DNA of 64,000 bases from Brachybacterium subflavum (GCF_009299795.1 NZ_VIGP01000004.1:264992-328991); one strand, 5' to 3'. Shown: positions 16,301 to 24,992, counted from the stretch's first letter. Numbers and translations: made by a program. The notes: generated by a model not told the origin, from the sequence alone.

Positions 16301-16870
16301 AGAGGCCGGCGAGGCGTCGAGGTCCAGGGAGTCGTCCGCCGCCTCGACGAGCTCGTGGGCGAGCTGCCAGGCGGCCGAGGGCGACATCATGGAGAACTCG
16401 GGGTCCAGACCCACGCGCAGCGCGTGCTCGCGCACCAGGTCGAGGGCGAAGCCGTTGTACGTGTGGACCTGGACCTCCTGGCCCAGCAGGTCGTCCCCCG
16501 CCCGCTCGAGGCCGCGCGGGACGGGCAGCCCTTCGGCGCGCAGCGCGGTCGCGAGGGTGCCCAGGCGTCCGGTGATGCGCTCGGCCAGCTCGTGGGCGGC
16601 CTTGCGCGTGAAGGTCAGGCCCAGCACCTGGCGCGGCTCGACCAGGCCGTTCGCGATCAGCCAGACCACGCGCGAGGCCATCGTCTCGGTCTTGCCGCTC
16701 CCCGCCCCGGCGACGACGAGCATGGGAGCGAGAGGGGCTTCGATGACGGCGATCTGCTCGTCGGTCGGCGCGGGACGGTCCATGAGCGCGGCGAGGCGGG
16801 TCGCGCCGAGACGAGGTGCGCTGGGCCGGGGTGTGCTGGGGCCGGGCGTGCCGGGGCGCCGTGCGTTCAC
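13310..16870 (-). CDS. adnB: AdnB-like helicase-nuclease subunit
   Basis: 1186 residues from a GTG at 16870 that overlaps the adnA stop by 4 bases (GTGA). An N-terminal UvrD-type motor has intact Walker A (AGAGSGKT) and motif II (LLDEFQDT), and a C-terminal RecB-type nuclease carries the VILDWKTG motif. In mycobacteria AdnAB resects DNA double-strand ends, with AdnB as the driving motor. It is about 90 residues longer than the mycobacterial protein because of Ala/Gly-rich insertions in the middle. The adnA-adnB order and the nearby nudC and uvrD2 match mycobacteria. Confidence 0.9.
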   Translation of the reverse strand: MNARRPGTPGPSTPRPSAPRLGATRLAALMDRPAPTDEQIAVIEAPLAPMLVVAGAGSGKTETMASRVVWLIANGLVEPRQVLGLTFTRKAAHELAERITGRLGTLATALRAEGLPVPRGLERAGDDLLGQEVQVHTYNGFALDLVREHALRVGLDPEFSMMSPSAAWQLAHELVEAADDSLDLDASPASLTAALVSLTSSLADHLVGPEELAAELRAIRDHLSQIPLQVSGRRRTTPKDVAAVISACEQRLELIPLLERFAAIRTERSALEFSDQVHLAARIAREVPEAGRLARELHPVVLLDEFQDTSVAQLRMLADLFGPGHAACAVGDPQQAIYGWRGASAASLDGFARAFATPTVPAATGTPGAAGAAEAPVLQRTLSTSWRNDRAVLDVANRIAAPLRSASTAITIPELHVRPGAGEGTVHVHEAADERSEARAIARWIRARRGRAGDETDARAHPSGAAGEDGPASEPLPSAAVLVRARKQIPPIVEALEEAGLPVQVMGLGGLLDRPEVADVRALLECVHDPGRGDWLMRLLAGPRFRLGARDMSVLGRWREQLAARRRRAAAGADAADRSSAAGVAATGIGAADGADEMTLIDAVDDLPAPDWTDPDGRSLSVTARERLRDLQGILRGLRRRLALPLPDLIQEAVRALDLDLTLLSQSPTDPPLGGLPALREHAAAFERTAQRPGLGPFLALLEISEDQEAGLAMGAGQADPDPDAITVVTMHSAKGLEWDLVAVAGLSEGSVPSYDLRRAKTTEDGSVRVADSGWTGKLAEASIPSSLRGDADILPQLDWASADTQVDAESLVQEFRFAQGEETLREDRRLMYVAVTRAREDLLLSSCAWRTGAARPRPRSRYLRETLPLVPERFQEIEDVPEKNPLDARLFEASWPPAPGEAEHRRADAEALVRAAADGRLPGLPEDTALAEQTRRVLADLAERRAQLTVRSPARLSASQIVARAQDPQAAARSMLRPLPRRPSRSARRGTAFHAWLEQRLEGGVLLDLEDLTELADLEDGPLADGADGDPGATADGELSDAEALARMREAFERSPYAWQVPIAVEEPVTTRIGPLAIRGVIDAVFPDPDSEDGVVILDWKTGAPPSGARRRARALQLSVYRLAWHERTGLPLSRIRTVFFYVAAGKTDEVRRHPSRQALEHMLLAEGDAVEDALPTNSPSSGRP

Positions 16871-19800
16871 AGTTCGGCCCCCTCGGCCCACAGTGGGCAG
16901 ATGCGGCGCACCGCGCAGTTGTCGCAGTGGGCATTGCGGCGGGCGGTGACGCGGGCGCCCGAGACCTCGCGGGCGGTGTCCTCGACGATGGCCCGGAACC
17001 AGTCCGGGTCCTCGGCCGCGCCGAGCGCGCTCTGAGTGCGCAGCACGGGCTTCGCCGCCCCGGTGCCGACGTAGACGAGCTGGGCTCCGGCCAGACGCTG
17101 CGGGGCGTCCGCCCCGAGGGTCTCGGCCAGCGCGCCGGAGGCGACGGCACTCTGATAGGCACCCAGCTGCAGGTCCTCCTCGACGTCGACCGCCTTCTTC
17201 GCCGCGCGTCCCGTCTTGAGGTCGACGATGCGCAGCGAACCGATGTCCTTGCGGGCGGGGCTCTGCCCGGCGCCGTCCGATCCCGTGTCCTGCTCGGTGC
17301 TCTCGTGCGCCTCGCCCTCGATGCGGTCGATCGCGCCGCGCAGCACGACGTCGCCGAGGGTGACCTCGAAGGGCGCCTCGATCGCGGCCGCGGGCGGCGC
17401 GGTGCGCAGATAGTCCTCGAGCAGGCGCACGGAGTCCTCGGCGCGGCGCAGGGTGCGCCGTCCGGACCAGGTGTCCTCGAGCTGCAGGGGCCGCAGCAGC
17501 ATGTGGAGGCGCACCACGACGTCCTCGACGCGGTCCGGAGCGACGCCGGCGGGGATCTCCTGGGCGAGGCGGTGCACGGCGGTGCCCACGAGCTGGGCGG
17601 GACCGGAAGGTCTCGAGCCGCCCGAGCGCTCGAGGAGCCAGGCCAGCGGGCACGCGTGGGCGCGCTCGAGGGCCGACGGGCTCAACCTCACCTGCGCCCC
17701 GCTCTGGCGCACGGGCTCGTCGACGCTGGGGTCCTGGTGGTACCAGGTCGACGGGTCGGTGCCCGGCACGCCCTCGGCGCGCAGGCTCTCCAGGAGCACG
17801 GCGGCCTGGGCGCTCGTCCCGCTTCCCGACGCCTCCTCCGCGTCCAGCAGGCGACGGCGCAGGGCCGCAACGAGGCGGCGCGCGTCGGGCGCGGGTCCCG
17901 GGTCCTCGGTGAGGACGGCGGGATCGAGCCAGCCCTCGCCGGCACGGGACTGCAGCAGCGGGACCAGGGCCGACGGCGCGAGCTCCCCGCCGTCCACCGC
18001 GGTGACGAGGACGCGCTCGCGCGCCCGGGTGAGGGCGCTGAGCGCGAGGCGGACCTCGTCGGCCACGACGCTCTCGCGCTGGACGGCGCGCAGGGCCGCG
18101 GGTTCGAGCGGCAGTTCCTCGCCGTCGGGACGGGAGCCGAGCAGGCTGAGCTCGGCGGCGCCGAAGAGCGTCGAGCGCAGGCGGACGTTGGGCCAGGTGC
18201 CCTCCTGAACGCGCGCGAGCACGACCGTGTCGCGCTCGGCGCCCGCGAGCTGCGCAGGCGTGAGCACTGCGACGCGCCCGGCGGCCTCGGCGCGCGGCGC
18301 GAGGGTGTCCTCGGCGACGGCCTGGGTGCGGATCTGGTCGGTGAAGACGAGCGCGTCGGCCTGGCCGCGGCGCTCGGTGAAGCGATCGACGGCGGCGAAC
18401 AGGGCCCCGACCGCGTCGAGGCGGTGGGAGGTGAGACGGGCACGAGCGCCGTCGACGTCCTCCGCGTCCTCGCCGAGGGCCGCGCGCTGCCAGCCCTCGG
18501 CCAGGTGCGCGGCCTCCCATGCGGCCCAGAGGGCGTCGGCCGCGGCGGGGGCGGGGCCGAGGTCGCGCACGGCCCGGATCATGCGGCGGATGCGCAGCAC
18601 GGGGGTGGCGGTGCGGCCGCCGTCCTCGAGGCCCGCGGGGGTCTCCTCGGCCACGAGCGCTCGGGCGAGCAGCGCGCTCGAGCCGGTGACCGTCGGGGGG
18701 CCCGCAGTGGCCGCGGGGTCGGCGGGGTCCGCAGGTGCATCGTGATCGGCGGGGTCTGTGGAGTCAGAGCGGTCGGCAGGTGCTGCGGTGCCGGCGGGCG
18801 CGGCGCGACGGGCATCGAGCAGCGCGCGGCGGATCCTGCGCAGGCGCAGATCGTCGGCGTCGCCGAAGGGACCGCGCAGGAGCTGCGCGGCCTCGGCCGC
18901 CGTGAGCGCGGGAGCGAGATCCTCCGCTGCGGGAGCCGCCGCGCGGGAGACCCCGGGTGCGTTCGCGGGATCGTGCGCCGGGCCGCTCACGGCGAGCTCG
19001 ACGATGCGCAGAAGGTCGGTGACCACGGGCTCCTCCCGCAGGGCGGGCAGGCGCTGCGGGGTGGTGACGGCGAGCCCGTGCCGGGCGAGCATGTCGGCGA
19101 CCTCGCGCACGATCCCGCCCGAGCGGCAGATCACGGCCATCTCGTCGTAGGGGACGTCTCCACGATGGTGCAGATCGCGCAGAGCGCCCGCGATCGCGCG
19201 CCCCTCCTCCTCGGGGTCCGACGCGGTGAGCACGGACAGCCCCGCGGGGACGACGCGCTCCGCGGGCTCGGCAGGCGGCCCCGCGGCGGGCCGACGCACC
19301 TCGGCGGGTGCACCGGCCAGCGGGAGCCGTCCGCGCAGGGCGTCGAGGGCGGCGCGGGGCGTCGCCGAACGGTGGGCGGAGGTGAGCAGGACCGTGCGGG
19401 CGGCGCGCGGGAGGCCTGCCTCGATCCGTGCCGCCGCGTCGGCCACCGCTCCCCGGAAGGAGTCGACCATCACGTCGGGGCACGTGGTCACGAGCACGCG
19501 GGAGCCGGCGCGGGCCAGCGCGAGCACGAGGGAGACGCCGGCGACGGTGAGGTCCTGCGCGTCGTCGACGATCACGGCGGAGGGCAGCAGGCGAGGGTCG
19601 AGTCGTTCGACGAGGCCGGCGGCGCGGCGCACGAGCGCGCCGGAGTCCAGGCGCGGCCCGGCGTCCAGAGCGGCCTGGGACTGCAGATCGAGCACGTCGA
19701 GATATTCGCGAAGGATGTCGGCGGCATCGAGCCAGGCGGTGCGGGCCCGGCGGTGGCCCAGCCGGCGCAGTGCCGAGGGGCCGATGCCCAGCTCCTGGGC

Positions 19801-20418
19801 GCGGGTGATGAGGTCGCGCAGCTCGGTGCGGAACCCTGCGAGGGTGCGGGTGGCGGCGTCGACGTCGAGCGACCAGTCCGCGCGGTCGAGGACCAGGTCG
19901 CCCAGAAGGGCGTCCTGCTCCGCGCCGGTGACCAGCGTCGGCTCTCCCCTGCCGTCCTCGAGGGCGGCGGCGCGCACCAGGGCGAACCCGAAGGCCGGAG
20001 GGGTCGCGACCCGCACCGCGGGGCCGCGCGCATCGGAGGCGCCGCCCGCGAGGGCGACCGCATCGCGCAGCGGATCGGCGGCCGCGCGGCGAGGGGAGAG
20101 CAGGAGGATCTCCCTCTCGTGGTCGCGTCCGCCGGCCGCACCGTGGGCACCCGCCCCGCCGCGCGCGTCGGCGCCCGTGCGCGCGAGGGCGGCGGCCAGC
20201 GAGAGGGCGGTGCGCCCCGTGCCCGGCGCGCCGTGGACGAGCACATCGCTGCCGCCGAGGAAGGCGTCCAGCGCCTCGCGCTGCGTCGGATCGAGGTCCT
20301 GCGGTCGCAGCAGGGCGGGCAGACGCCGGGGGTCCGGCGGCAGCACCCGCAGCTCGCCGATCCCTGGTCCCGCCTCCGTCTTCTGCACGTCACCCAGTGG
20401 ACCACAGCGGACGGACAT
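16867..20418 (-). CDS. adnA: AdnA-like helicase-nuclease subunit
   Basis: 1183 residues from ATG 20418. A GTG at 20388 is an equally possible start, and neither has a good ribosome site. The N-terminal motor is degenerate: Walker A reads GAPGTGRT, with Arg where the ATP-binding Lys should be, and motif II reads VIVDDAQDL. The C-terminal nuclease keeps IVDLKTG and ends with a CDNCAVRRIC cluster. Together with an upstream ACPLAW cysteine this forms the four-Cys iron-sulfur staple of AddB/AdnA-type nucleases. The partner gene adnB overlaps by 4 bases. It is divergent from a TetR gene. Confidence 0.88.
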   Translation of the reverse strand: MSVRCGPLGDVQKTEAGPGIGELRVLPPDPRRLPALLRPQDLDPTQREALDAFLGGSDVLVHGAPGTGRTALSLAAALARTGADARGGAGAHGAAGGRDHEREILLLSPRRAAADPLRDAVALAGGASDARGPAVRVATPPAFGFALVRAAALEDGRGEPTLVTGAEQDALLGDLVLDRADWSLDVDAATRTLAGFRTELRDLITRAQELGIGPSALRRLGHRRARTAWLDAADILREYLDVLDLQSQAALDAGPRLDSGALVRRAAGLVERLDPRLLPSAVIVDDAQDLTVAGVSLVLALARAGSRVLVTTCPDVMVDSFRGAVADAAARIEAGLPRAARTVLLTSAHRSATPRAALDALRGRLPLAGAPAEVRRPAAGPPAEPAERVVPAGLSVLTASDPEEEGRAIAGALRDLHHRGDVPYDEMAVICRSGGIVREVADMLARHGLAVTTPQRLPALREEPVVTDLLRIVELAVSGPAHDPANAPGVSRAAAPAAEDLAPALTAAEAAQLLRGPFGDADDLRLRRIRRALLDARRAAPAGTAAPADRSDSTDPADHDAPADPADPAATAGPPTVTGSSALLARALVAEETPAGLEDGGRTATPVLRIRRMIRAVRDLGPAPAAADALWAAWEAAHLAEGWQRAALGEDAEDVDGARARLTSHRLDAVGALFAAVDRFTERRGQADALVFTDQIRTQAVAEDTLAPRAEAAGRVAVLTPAQLAGAERDTVVLARVQEGTWPNVRLRSTLFGAAELSLLGSRPDGEELPLEPAALRAVQRESVVADEVRLALSALTRARERVLVTAVDGGELAPSALVPLLQSRAGEGWLDPAVLTEDPGPAPDARRLVAALRRRLLDAEEASGSGTSAQAAVLLESLRAEGVPGTDPSTWYHQDPSVDEPVRQSGAQVRLSPSALERAHACPLAWLLERSGGSRPSGPAQLVGTAVHRLAQEIPAGVAPDRVEDVVVRLHMLLRPLQLEDTWSGRRTLRRAEDSVRLLEDYLRTAPPAAAIEAPFEVTLGDVVLRGAIDRIEGEAHESTEQDTGSDGAGQSPARKDIGSLRIVDLKTGRAAKKAVDVEEDLQLGAYQSAVASGALAETLGADAPQRLAGAQLVYVGTGAAKPVLRTQSALGAAEDPDWFRAIVEDTAREVSGARVTARRNAHCDNCAVRRICPLWAEGAEL

Positions 20419-20529
20419 CCGAGACCGCGAGCGAGGTCCGCGCGCCCGGTCCGTGCGCTCCGCGGGCCCGGTCCGCGCGCCGCCTGCGACGCGCGATCCC
20501 GGCAAGCCCGGCGTACCGGACAAATGCCC

Positions 20530-20535
20530 TAGAAT
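20530..20535 (+). promoter_or_regulatory. -10 box (TAGAAT) for the TetR gene
   Basis: TAGAAT, preceded by TGCCC (extended -10-like). There is no good -35. It gives a leader of about 80 bases with the GGGAGGAG ribosome site. Confidence 0.45.
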
Positions 20536-20619
20536 GAGTAGTGCAGGTCGTGCGGGAGGGGTCGCGACCGCGCATCGACACGGGGGCCGAGGGTCGACCT
20601 CTGCCGGGAGGAGCCACAG

Positions 20620-21309
20620 ATGGCACGGTCCACGCAGCGGATGCCGAAGTCGGAGCGCCGTGCGCTGGTCCTCGCCACAGCCACCGACGCCTTCGTCGCG
20701 CACGGCTTCCGCAGCACCTCCATGGAGGACATCGCGCGTGCCGTGGGCGTCACCAAACCGGTCCTGTACCAGCACTTCGACTCGAAGGAAGAGCTGTATC
20801 TCATGGTCGTCGAGGGCGTGGGCGCCCGCGTGGTCGCCGCCGCCCGCTCGCTGCCGCCGCTCACCGGGGACGCCGAGGAGCGCGCGCGAGGAGCGATCCG
20901 TCGCGTGCAGCGTCTGGCCGACGACCATCTGGGCGTGCGCCTGCTGCTGAGCGAGGAGTCCGTGTCCCGTCCGGTGAGCGCCCTGATCTCGGTCTTCCGC
21001 ACCCAGCTCGCGCGCACCCTCGCCCAGGCCCTCGTGCACCGCCCCGTCCTGCCCGACCGCACGGCCGTGCTGCTGGGTCGCTGCCTGATCGCCCTCGCGG
21101 CGGGCGACGTGCTGCGCCCCTCGGAAGCGCGCCCCGAGAGCCCGGAGGGGATCGCCGCGGAAGGGACCGCCATGGAGAGGACAGGACCGCCCGGCCCGGC
21201 GGACCCGTCGCCCGCGGAGCTCGACCTGCTCTCGCGGTTCGTGGCCTCGGGCATCGCCGGACTCGAGGAGGACCGCCCTGCGGCCGACGGGGCGCGCGAG
21301 CTGGTCTGA
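20620..21309 (+). CDS. TetR-family transcriptional regulator
   Basis: 229 residues with an N-terminal TetR helix-turn-helix (about residues 12-60; SMEDIARAVGVTKPVLYQHF is the recognition part) and a helical ligand domain. The ribosome site GGGAGGAG sits 5 bases ahead of ATG. Gene order (adnA, then TetR, DUF3107, RNA helicase) mirrors Rv3208-Rv3208A-Rv3211 of M. tuberculosis, so this is the conserved regulator of that neighbourhood. No operator palindrome was found in the 200-base divergent gap. The ligand is unknown. Confidence 0.9.
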   Translation: MARSTQRMPKSERRALVLATATDAFVAHGFRSTSMEDIARAVGVTKPVLYQHFDSKEELYLMVVEGVGARVVAAARSLPPLTGDAEERARGAIRRVQRLADDHLGVRLLLSEESVSRPVSALISVFRTQLARTLAQALVHRPVLPDRTAVLLGRCLIALAAGDVLRPSEARPESPEGIAAEGTAMERTGPPGPADPSPAELDLLSRFVASGIAGLEEDRPAADGARELV

Positions 21310-21462
21310 GACCCCGCGGCGCCCTCTGCTGCATCCGCCCCCGATTCCGCCGATGGCGGATTCACCCCACAGCGCACCGCGCAGAGCCCCGCGACCTGCC
21401 CGTGGCGGGGCATGCGGCGATAGACTCGCGGATCGACCGCACGCACGAGGGAAGGACCTCAC

Positions 21463-21684
21463 ATGGACATCCGCATCGGCATCCAGCACGCGCCTCGCGA
21501 GCTCGTGATCGAGACCGAGGAGAGCGCCGAGTCGGTGCAGGCCGCGCTCGAGACCGCCCTGGGCGACGGTTCGATCGCGACCCTCAAGGACTCCAAGGGC
21601 GGCACCGTCCTGGTGCCGGGCGCGAAGATCGCCTACGCCGAGATCTCGAGCCCCACTCAGAAGCGGGTCGGCTTCCTGGGCTGA
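21463..21684 (+). CDS. DUF3107 protein (TB9.4-like)
   Basis: 73 residues, a compact alpha/beta protein: MDIRIGIQHAPREL at the start, then acidic residues, GGTVLVPGAKIAYAEI and a GFLG end, as in the DUF3107 family (M. tuberculosis TB9.4). A GGAAGG ribosome site precedes ATG. Its function is unknown, but it consistently follows this TetR gene in actinobacteria. Confidence 0.9.
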   Translation: MDIRIGIQHAPRELVIETEESAESVQAALETALGDGSIATLKDSKGGTVLVPGAKIAYAEISSPTQKRVGFLG

Positions 21685-21874
21685 TTCCCGGGCTGACCCC
21701 GCGGCGACCGCGTCGAGCGGCACGGCCGACGGCAGCAGGGCGAGATGCCCGCGCCGTCGGCCGCCGTGCGTCCGGAGCCCTTCCGCTCCGGCCCGGTCGT
21801 CGGCCTGCCCCATCGGGTGACGGAGCGCACAACGCTACGATGGTGGGGCACCACTTTGATCAGAGAGATGAACT

Positions 21875-23752
21875 GTGCCCGAATCCACCCCGCACACCCC
21901 TGAGGCCACCGGCGCGATCGCGCCCGACACCCCGGCCTCCTCCATCGCCGTCGAGCAGAGCTCCGGCACCCCCGATCCCGAGGTGACGGCCGACGCGGCC
22001 GCACCCGTCGAGGACACCGCTCCCACGCAGACCTTCGCCGATTTCGACGTCCGCGAGGACATCGTCGAGGCGCTGGCCGCGAAGGGGATCACCCACCCGT
22101 TCCCGATCCAGGCCATGACCCTGCCGATCGCGCTCAAGGGGCGCGACATCATCGGCCAGGCGAAGACCGGGACGGGAAAGACCCTGGGCTTCGGCATCCC
22201 GATGCTCCAGAGCGTCGTCGCCCCTGGTGAGGACAACCCGCAGAGCCGACCGGTCGGCAAGCCGCAGGGCCTGGTCGTGCTGCCCACGCGCGAGCTCGCC
22301 GTGCAGGTCGCCTCCGATCTGCAGGCGGCCTCGGCCAAGCGCCCCGTGCGCGTGCTGACCATCTACGGCGGCCGCGCCTACGAGCCGCAGATCGAGGCCC
22401 TCGACAAGGGCATCGAGATCGTCGTCGGCACGCCCGGTCGCCTCATCGACCTCATGCGACAGGGCCACCTGGATCTCTCGCAGGTCCGCACGGCTGTCCT
22501 CGACGAGGCCGACGAGATGCTCGACCTGGGCTTCCTCGAGGACATCGAGAAGATCCTCAAGGCCGTCCCGACGACGCGCCAGACGATGCTGTTCTCCGCG
22601 ACGATGCCCGGTCCGATCATGGCCCTGGCCCGCCGCTTCATGAGCCGGCCCACCCACATCCGCGCCCACGACCCGGGCGACGCCTCGCGCACCAAGGCCG
22701 ACATCAAGCAGGTCATCTACCGCGCCCACCAGCTCGACAAGATCGAGGTGCTGGCACGGATCCTGCAGGCACGCGGCCGCGGCCTCACGATCGTGTTCAT
22801 GCGCACCAAGCGCCAGGCCGACAAGGTCGCCACCGACCTCATGGACCGCGGCTTCGCCGCGGCGCCGCTGCACGGGGATCTCGGTCAGGGCGCCCGGGAG
22901 CAGGCGCTGCGCGCGTTCCGCACCGGCAAGATCGACGTGCTGATCGCGACCGACGTCGCCGCCCGCGGCATCGACGTCGAGGACGTCACCCACGTCATCA
23001 ACTGGAACTGCCCGGACGACGACAAGACGTACCTGCACCGCACGGGTCGCACCGGCCGCGCGGGCAAGAAGGGCACCGCCCTGACCTTCGTGGACTGGGA
23101 GGACCTCGCGCGCTGGGCGCTCATCGCCCGTCAGCTGGGGCTGGAGTCCACCGAGGCCGTCGAGACGTACTCGACCTCCGAGCACCTGTTCACCGACCTC
23201 GACATCCCGACCGACGCGAAGGGCACCCTCCCCAAGGAGCGGCGCACCCGCGAAGGCCTCGATGCAGAGGAGATCGAGGATCTGGGCGGTCCCGAGTCGC
23301 GTCGCGAGGAGTCCTCGCGCGGCGGCCGGGGGCGCGAGCGCGGAGATCGCGGCGGACGCGGCGATCACGGAGGACGCGGCGATCACGGAGGACGCGGCGA
23401 TCGCGGAGGGCGCGGCGATCGCGGAGGGCGCGGCGGACGCGACGGCCGCTCCCGTGGCGACTCCGAGCGCACCGCCCGCACCGAGGTGGCCGGCGAGGCC
23501 TCCGAGGGCGCACAGGAGAAGCCGCGCCGCTCGCGCAGCCGTACCCGCACCCGTCGGGTGAACGGCGAGGTCGTCTCCGGATCCGAGAACGGCGGGGCCG
23601 CGAGCAGCGGCCCCGAGAACTCCGGCCGCGACGGCGAGGAGTCCTCGCGCCCGCGCCGTCGGCGTTCGCGCGGCGGCCGCGGTCGCCGCGGCGGCCAGGG
23701 CGGCGAGAGCAGCCCGAGCGCCCAGGGCTCACAGGGCGGCTCGGAGTCCTGA
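21875..23752 (+). CDS. DEAD-box RNA helicase with RGG-rich tail
   Basis: 625 residues from a GTG start. After an acidic N-terminus come the Q motif, Walker A AKTGTGKT, DEAD box VLDEADEML, SAT (FSATMPG) and motif VI HRTGRTGRAG. The core ends near residue 440, and the tail is a basic Arg/Gly/Asp domain of about 150 residues with GRGDHG and GRGDRG repeats, which suits RNA binding and condensation. The family (RhlE/DeaD group; Rv3211 by position) unwinds RNA in ribosome assembly or mRNA decay. A weak TACGAT box lies at 21836. Confidence 0.92.
   Translation: MPESTPHTPEATGAIAPDTPASSIAVEQSSGTPDPEVTADAAAPVEDTAPTQTFADFDVREDIVEALAAKGITHPFPIQAMTLPIALKGRDIIGQAKTGTGKTLGFGIPMLQSVVAPGEDNPQSRPVGKPQGLVVLPTRELAVQVASDLQAASAKRPVRVLTIYGGRAYEPQIEALDKGIEIVVGTPGRLIDLMRQGHLDLSQVRTAVLDEADEMLDLGFLEDIEKILKAVPTTRQTMLFSATMPGPIMALARRFMSRPTHIRAHDPGDASRTKADIKQVIYRAHQLDKIEVLARILQARGRGLTIVFMRTKRQADKVATDLMDRGFAAAPLHGDLGQGAREQALRAFRTGKIDVLIATDVAARGIDVEDVTHVINWNCPDDDKTYLHRTGRTGRAGKKGTALTFVDWEDLARWALIARQLGLESTEAVETYSTSEHLFTDLDIPTDAKGTLPKERRTREGLDAEEIEDLGGPESRREESSRGGRGRERGDRGGRGDHGGRGDHGGRGDRGGRGDRGGRGGRDGRSRGDSERTARTEVAGEASEGAQEKPRRSRSRTRTRRVNGEVVSGSENGGAASSGPENSGRDGEESSRPRRRRSRGGRGRRGGQGGESSPSAQGSQGGSES
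23354..23434 (+). repeat. 18-bp in-frame tandem repeat (GRGDHG/GRGDRG)
   Basis: About 4.5 copies of an 18-base unit (GGACGCGGCGATCACGGA and a variant with CGC) encode the RGG-type tail of the RNA helicase. It is protein-coding and not a CRISPR array: there are no spacers. Confidence 0.9.
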
Positions 23753-23762
23753 CCGGACTCCG

Positions 23763-24764
23763 ATGACCTCCCCCTCCTGCCTGATCCTCGGCGGCACCGG
23801 CACTCTCGCCGCTGCCGCCGAGGATCTCGCACGTTCAGGGGCCGCCGTCACCGTCACCTGCCGTCGCCCTGAGCTGGCCCCTGCGCACTGGAGCGCTCTG
23901 GGCATCCGGGTCCTCGCCGTCGACCGCGACGACGTGCGCGGGATCGACCAGCTCGTCGGGGACGGCGTGGACGGGCTGCTCGACGGCCAGTGCTATACCC
24001 CTGGTCATGCGGACGACCTCGCCCGCTGGTCTCGCTCGTGCGGCGGCACCGTCATGCTGTCCGCCCGCGCCGTCTACGTCGACGCCGCCGGCCGCCATGC
24101 CAACTCCGAGGAGGCGCCGCGGTGGCCCGGCCCGACGCCGGAGTCCACCACGACGATGGACTTCCACGGCGAGCGCTACGCCTCGCGCCTGGGCTACGGC
24201 GCGAACAAGGCGGAATCCGAGCGGGTTCTCGCCGCACGCGGCGAGCGCGCCAGTGTGCTGCGCCCGGCCCGGATCCACGGCCACTCGACCCGACGGGTGC
24301 GCGAGTGGCCGCTCGTGCGCGCGGTCCTCGAGGGGGCGCGCGAGCTGACCATCGAGAGGGCGGAGGCGATCGGCACGCTCACCTCGACCGCCTCGATCTC
24401 CCAGGCGGCCGCCGCCTGCCTGCGCGATCCCGCCGCGCGCGTGCTGAACGTCGGCGATGCGCCCGCGGTCACGAATCTCGAGGCCGCCCGGGTCCTGGTG
24501 GCCGCGCTCATCGCCGAGGGTCCGCTCGAGGACGATGACACGCCCCGTGTCGTGGTGCGCCCTGCCGAGCGCGGTGCAACGGGCGCGCTCGCGGGGGCCT
24601 GGGCCACCGCGCAGGAGCTCGACCTCGACGCGTCGCGCGCCCTCGTCGGCGCTCCCCCGGATGCCGCGGAGACGCTGGCGCGCACGGCCCGCTGGGTGCG
24701 CTCGATCGCGCGGCGCGGACCGGACGGCGCCTGGGAGCTGCCCGCTCAGTTCGACGGCAGCTGA
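23763..24764 (+). CDS. NAD-dependent epimerase/dehydratase-like (extended SDR) protein
   Basis: 333 residues. A Rossmann start LILGGTGTLAAAAEDLA and the SDR catalytic pair in YGANK (Tyr and Lys near residues 143-147) place it with NAD(P)-dependent epimerase/reductase proteins. The usual Gly-rich GxxGxxG is slightly altered (GGTGTLA). It begins 10 bases after the RNA helicase stop, so the two probably share a transcript. The substrate is unknown; it resembles the isoflavone-reductase/epimerase group seen beside other actinobacterial genes. Confidence 0.8.
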   Translation: MTSPSCLILGGTGTLAAAAEDLARSGAAVTVTCRRPELAPAHWSALGIRVLAVDRDDVRGIDQLVGDGVDGLLDGQCYTPGHADDLARWSRSCGGTVMLSARAVYVDAAGRHANSEEAPRWPGPTPESTTTMDFHGERYASRLGYGANKAESERVLAARGERASVLRPARIHGHSTRRVREWPLVRAVLEGARELTIERAEAIGTLTSTASISQAAAACLRDPAARVLNVGDAPAVTNLEAARVLVAALIAEGPLEDDDTPRVVVRPAERGATGALAGAWATAQELDLDASRALVGAPPDAAETLARTARWVRSIARRGPDGAWELPAQFDGS

Positions 24765-24831
24765 CCCGCTCCGGGCGGGTCGCCGGCACCCGAGCCCGAC
24801 GAGAGCAGCCGAGCAGACGCGGAACCGTCGA

Positions 24832-24887
24832 CGAGTGGTGCGAAACCGACGTCAAGAGGGTCCTTGGCGTCGGTTTCGCACCACTCG
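24832..24887. repeat. Long perfect inverted repeat with shared arm motif
   Basis: A 20-bp perfect stem (24832-24851 with 24868-24887), extended by a G-T pair and CAAG/CTTG to 25 bp, has a 6-base loop AGGGTC. The outer arm ACGAGTGGTGCGAAAC recurs, with one change, in the hairpin at 62739-62796. It lies between converging SDR and MarC genes and could act as a bidirectional terminator, though it has no T-run. Confidence 0.85.
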
Positions 24888-24896
24888 AGCCTCACA

Positions 24897-24938
24897 GGGC
24901 GCGGAATCCGGGGCGCGGAATCCGGGGCGCAGGATCCG
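24897..24938. repeat. 14-bp tandem repeat, three copies
   Basis: Three adjacent copies of GGGCGCGGAATCCG (the third has two changes), 9 bases after the long hairpin. Non-coding. Confidence 0.85.
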
Positions 24939-24992
24939 GGGCTCGTTCCGACCGAGCAGTGGGTGCCGCACGGCCCCCGCCGCCCGGGCGCG

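Noticed and set aside
23354..23434. Possible CRISPR-like direct repeats
   Set aside because: The units are contiguous, have no spacers and encode the RGG tail of the RNA helicase in frame.
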